From assembly GCA_012064415.1 (NCBI GenBank), contig SSNU01000277.1, positions 9,674 through 33,650 on the forward strand: 23,977 bases of DNA. Direction: 5' to 3'. Below the pieces are notes generated by a model that was not told where the DNA came from, searched no databases, and saw only the letters and a list, made by a program, of their open reading frames with translations. The position numbers and the translations under genes are program-made. This DNA is from Gyrodactylus bullatarudis. Its lineage: Eukaryota > Platyhelminthes > Monogenea > Gyrodactylidea > Gyrodactylidae. Each line of letters begins with the position of its first letter. The first letter of the stretch is position 1. Positions 22,701 to 23,977 of the stretch are shown here, piece by piece.

Positions 22701-23131
22701 GGGTTTTCGTCATTGAGTAAAAAATCTTAATTTGTAATTCCTTCCTAAAGTTCAATATTTTCAGATATTTTGTGACCTATCAAATAAGTTTCACTAGCGA
22801 AGGATGCAACAAAATATTTTCAGCTTATTCAACAGAATCTCAAACCTTAAAGGAAGACACAGCTTACTCTGAGCGTAGACGACATGTACTACCTTCTGCA
22901 TGGATTTCCCATGAATATCTATTAAAAAATGGAAATCAAATATGCGTAACTTGCTATCCAGCATATATGAGAAAAGAGATAGGTAATCGATGTCTTGGAA
23001 CTGGCATGCCTATGATCGAGACTCGATGGCGTGGCGTCGGTACACCTGATTGTCATGGAAGGTTCAAAATGATTGATGGGCCCAAACAAAATAAATCATG
23101 CAATAGCCTGGCATCATTTTTGTTTGTATGA
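10455..23131 (+). CDS. SBSPON: SBSPON-like secreted protein, somatomedin-B plus thrombospondin type-1 domains (four exons)
   Basis: Joined exons 10455-10755, 20559-20783, 22237-22375 and 22765-23131 give 1032 nt, a 343-aa protein plus TGA. All introns are GT-AG and reading phases agree at each junction. Seen: a signal peptide (about residues 1-23, hydrophobic core 9-18); a somatomedin-B domain (25-97) with ten cysteines including CFC and DCCPDY; a TSP1 repeat (104-155) with WxxWxxC and a basic RRR strand; a basic linker (156-222); and a C-terminal domain (223-343) with CVTC, RCLG, TPDCHGR and a hydrophobic FLFV end. Family knowledge: vertebrate SBSPON has the same order and a similar FIFI-type C-terminus, and is an extracellular-matrix protein of poorly known function. 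At 343 aa this protein is longer than the human one (about 264 aa). Extra length lies in the somatomedin-B loop, the linker and the C-terminal domain. N-glycosylation sequons occur at N49, N213 and N331. Orthology to SBSPON is inferred from architecture and motifs; the exon model is strong. Confidence 0.9.
12507..12523. repeat. 17-bp palindrome with central C
   Basis: ATTGTACA-C-TGTACAAT is a perfect 8-bp inverted pair around one base, inside intron 1. No neighbouring feature explains it. Confidence 0.5.
14382..14690 (-). mobile_element. Possible LTR or other retroelement remnant
   Basis: This block is visibly GC-richer than its flanks. Read on the minus strand it has an AATAAA (about 14440) followed by a T-rich stretch, then ATCGTGCCCGCACCA. 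On the plus strand that last piece reads TGGTGCGGGCACGAT, which resembles a tRNA-primed primer-binding site beginning TGG. No partner LTR, no clear terminal TG/CA and no reverse transcriptase are visible in the window. A solo LTR fragment or a SINE are the main alternatives; the assignment is tentative. Confidence 0.25.
14846..14892. repeat. Imperfect stem-loop in intron 1
   Basis: TTATCACA and TGTGATAA form an 8-bp outer stem, and CATCA with TGATG an inner 5-bp stem around an 11-nt loop. The arms are interrupted by unequal internal loops, so a microRNA precursor is unlikely. A separate 14-bp palindrome, GTGATATATATCAC, follows at 14961-14974. Confidence 0.3.
18400..18567 (+). repeat. Decayed copy of the foldback-element right arm
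   Basis: This segment resembles 9790-9950 in the same orientation. Shared blocks are GCATTTT.GAAA, TCATCATGGAATTC-like sequence, the CCTG.CTTTCC string and the terminal TAAATTCTCATCTTCAT followed by AGCTTTA. Identity is clearly lower than between the two arms of the upstream element, so this is an older or different subfamily copy. Confidence 0.55.
18701..19211. repeat. Perfect 175-bp inverted repeat with 161-bp spacer (intronic hairpin)
   Basis: Positions 18701-18875 and 19037-19211 are exact reverse complements when compared base by base, including homopolymer lengths. The 161-bp spacer contains its own short repeats (GAAAATCGA twice). Similarity stops abruptly on both sides. Open frames inside the arms exist on opposite strands and are not genes. 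The structure lies in intron 1, so the pre-mRNA would contain a 175-bp duplex. It is probably a young foldback insertion, or arms kept identical by gene conversion. It lies between two copies of the foldback terminal motif (18536-18567, 19301-19332), which suggests it may be the core of a larger element. Confidence 0.85.
19301..19332 (+). repeat. Third copy of the foldback terminal motif
   Basis: TAAATTCCCATCTTCATATT followed by AACTAGCTTTA matches the ends at 9921-9952 and 18536-18567 with a few differences. It marks the edge of another family member in intron 1. Confidence 0.55.
19847..20100. mobile_element. MITE-like insertion with terminal inverted repeats and 7-bp flanking repeats
   Basis: The left end GGGTTAATTCCAAAAATGAC and the reverse complement of the right end, GGGCTAATCCCAAAAATGAC, match over about 22 bp with few differences. 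AAAACAT occurs directly before the left end (19840-19846) and directly after the right end (20101-20107), which fits a 7-bp target-site duplication if the right end includes two extra bases (TA). The interior has no coding capacity. It is a small non-autonomous DNA element in intron 1; the superfamily is not decided. Confidence 0.65.
20559..20783 (+). CDS. SBSPON: Exon 2: thrombospondin type-1 repeat
   Basis: Encodes residues 101-175, a 225-nt module flanked by phase-1 introns on both sides, as is usual for shuffled extracellular domains. The acceptor is TTTACCAG at 20551-20558. The A from exon 1 plus TT gives isoleucine, then KDCQVSNWGEWSPC follows. Six cysteines (104, 115, 119, 141, 150, 155) and W109 and W112 define the TSP1 fold; both tryptophans are potential C-mannosylation sites. 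The usual CSxTCG is CSKNC here, so it lacks the Ser/Thr used for O-fucosylation. The human SBSPON repeat lacks it too, as I recall. The tail after C155 is basic (KHRRFGR). The donor is G|GTAAGA at 20784. In-frame coding upstream of 20559 and downstream to 20998 is intronic read-through. Confidence 0.92.
20784..22236 (+). other. Intron 2 of the SBSPON-like gene (1453 bp)
   Basis: A GT-AG intron in phase 1, donor GGTAAGA and acceptor TTTTCAG. It carries a minus-strand fragment of a dispersed protein family near its 3' end (21689-21988) and a short GC-richer patch near 21500-21540. The rest is AT-rich with nothing recognisable. Confidence 0.88.
21689..21988 (-). pseudogene. Fragment of a dispersed invertebrate protein family (W.EP.NH.DCYFC motif)
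   Basis: A 99-codon minus-strand open frame contains LLKNWSS, then KVWSEPFNHDCYFCLTRI. From memory this matches an uncharacterised family found in many copies in arthropod and other invertebrate genomes, with a conserved IW-REP-NH-x-DCYFC block, probably moved by transposable elements. Compared with that pattern the arginine is replaced by serine and the spacing before DCYFC looks shortened. The downstream proline-rich part of the family is missing, so the copy is broken. Its position in intron 2, antisense to the host gene, fits an inserted remnant. The family assignment rests on recall, not a search. Confidence 0.45.
22237..22375 (+). CDS. SBSPON: Exon 3: basic linker segment
   Basis: Encodes most of residues 176-222, the region between the TSP1 repeat and the C-terminal domain. 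The acceptor is TTTTCAG ending at 22236. The G from exon 2 plus AA makes Glu176, then VAYLMPARRDV follows. The segment is rich in arginine (RRDV, LRRHDIRWDVRRK) and ends PEPDP. It has no cysteines. My recollection of invertebrate SBSPON-like proteins is that a YxLP...R...DIR...LR pattern leading to the C-terminal domain is typical. The sequon N213-K-T may be glycosylated. The donor is CCC|GTAAGC at 22376, phase 2. The in-frame stretch upstream to 22197 belongs to intron 2. Confidence 0.87.
22376..22764 (+). other. Intron 3 of the SBSPON-like gene (389 bp)
   Basis: A GT-AG intron in phase 2, donor CCCGTAAGC and acceptor TATTTTCAG. It holds an 11-bp inverted pair (ACATTTTAATC at about 22464 and GATTAAAATGT at about 22573) and nothing else notable. 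Confidence 0.88.
22765..23131 (+). CDS. SBSPON: Exon 4: cysteine-rich C-terminal domain and stop
   Basis: The acceptor TTTTCAG ends at 22764. CC from exon 3 plus A gives Pro222, then YFVTYQISF follows. Cysteines are at 236, 282, 285, 298, 318 and 334. Diagnostic pieces are QICVTCYP, NRCLGTG, TRWRGVGTPDCHGRF and the final SFLFV, which align by eye with the SBSPON C-terminal domain (CVxC, RCxG, W...G.P.C.G.(W/F), FIFI). Two positions recalled as cysteine in the human protein appear absent: the one in its YC motif, where Phe224 stands here, and one of the two in CSC near the end. About 45 residues separate C236 and C282, longer than the roughly 20 I recall for human. TGA is at 23129-23131. Confidence 0.92.
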
Positions 23132-23190
23132 GAACAGGAGTTCCTGAGAATAATTCCCTTGATAAATAAAACAGTAACCTATAATAATGT
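23132..23190 (+). promoter_or_regulatory. 3' UTR with poly(A) signal
   Basis: A canonical AATAAA lies at 23165-23170, only 34 nt after the stop codon. A second AATAAA lies at 23328-23333 and could serve as a distal site. The exact cleavage site cannot be read from the sequence, so the end given is approximate. Confidence 0.6.
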
Positions 23191-23977
23191 AAATTATATG
23201 AAAATAAGATTTACAAAGATTCTAAAATCCAGATATTAAATTTAACCTGATAAAAAATGAAAAATATGCAAATTCAATCAAACTTTGTCCAATGAAATTG
23301 TAAAAATATTTTTAAGTTTTTGGAGAAAATAAATTAAAAGCTTTTTACTAACAGGTTTTGATTATATATTACGTTGAAAGTGAAAACTCCGTAGAGTGTA
23401 GAAACAAAAAACCCCAAAAAATCAAGCATTTTTTATTAAGCATCAGTTTAAAATTGACTCCACCTCCACATATGCCATATCGATCGACACAGAATTTAAA
23501 GTTTAATCAAATAGCCAAAAAGTTGAAAGGAAAAATTTAGTTTGGAATTACATTTTAAGCTCATATTTTTTCCAATTATCTCATAATTTATACAGAATTT
23601 TTCAGATCTGTGAGCAGATTCGGAATCAGCGCAAAAATTGCACCAAATTCAATTTACTCGCATTAACTTTAGTTTTGAATTTTCATGACCCCTGTGTAAG
23701 CTGTTCTGGAAATAGTCTTCGCATATGCCGAAACCAAGAAACTATTCATTTTTCAATAGAATAAAATAAGGAATTAAACTAAAGATTAAGAAATTTTGAG
23801 ATCTGAAGATCCGTTATTAAAAAATTTGGAAAATTCACCTTCAAAATTGTAAGAATGGAAAAATTTGAAATTGAGGCAGCATGATTCTCCTGTTTAAGAT
23901 GTCTTGTAATCGCTGTGTCTTTCTTCAAATGATCACTGGATCTTGTAGCAAGTTTCCTTATAGTCCGTCCTATATAT
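23191..23977. other. Downstream intergenic DNA, no gene seen
   Basis: AT-rich sequence after the gene. A good acceptor-like string, CTTTTTACTAACAG, ends at 23354 and is followed by a 60-codon open run to 23540, but no donor inside the gene would use it. Nothing else is recognised up to the window end. Confidence 0.4.

Noticed and set aside
23358..23540. Extra 60-codon exon after the poly(A) signal
   Set aside because: It has a good acceptor (CTTTTTACTAACAG) but no donor in the gene that would reach it, and the family protein already ends with its typical hydrophobic tail at 23128.

Overview
The window reads as AT-rich nuclear DNA from an invertebrate animal, probably an arthropod or a close relative. 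The evidence is one gene split by long GT-AG introns, very low gene density, foldback and MITE-like repeats, and a decayed copy of a protein family dispersed in invertebrate genomes. No bacterial operons, rRNA, tRNA or CRISPR arrays are visible. The species cannot be named from the sequence alone.

One gene is well supported. It lies on the + strand between 10455 and 23131 and has four coding exons: 10455-10755, 20559-20783, 22237-22375 and 22765-23131. Joined, they give 1032 nt, or 343 codons plus a stop. The splice phases match at every junction (1, 1, 2). The product is a secreted, cysteine-rich protein with a signal peptide, a somatomedin-B domain, a thrombospondin type-1 repeat, a basic linker and a family-specific cysteine-rich C-terminal domain. 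This is the architecture of SBSPON (RPESP), a likely extracellular-matrix protein. A poly(A) signal follows the stop codon.

The 10.4 kb upstream of the gene holds no convincing gene. It contains a 1.7-kb inverted-repeat structure (572-2249) whose right end abuts a TTAA that looks like a piggyBac-type terminus, a second, compound foldback element (9259-9950), several palindromes, and one weak, locally GC-richer minus-strand exon candidate (6989-7257).

Intron 1 (9.8 kb) carries a GC-richer block that could be an LTR remnant (14382-14690), a decayed relative of the 9.5-kb foldback element (18400-18567), an apparently perfect 175-bp inverted repeat that would fold in the pre-mRNA (18701-19211), and a 250-bp MITE-like insertion with 7-bp flanking repeats (19847-20100). 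Intron 2 holds a minus-strand fragment of a dispersed protein family (21689-21988). Intron 3 is short (389 bp) and plain.

I see no novel defence, metabolic or regulatory system. The points most worth checking are the perfect intronic hairpin, the lineage-specific changes in the SBSPON-like protein, and the repeat family shared between the upstream region and intron 1.
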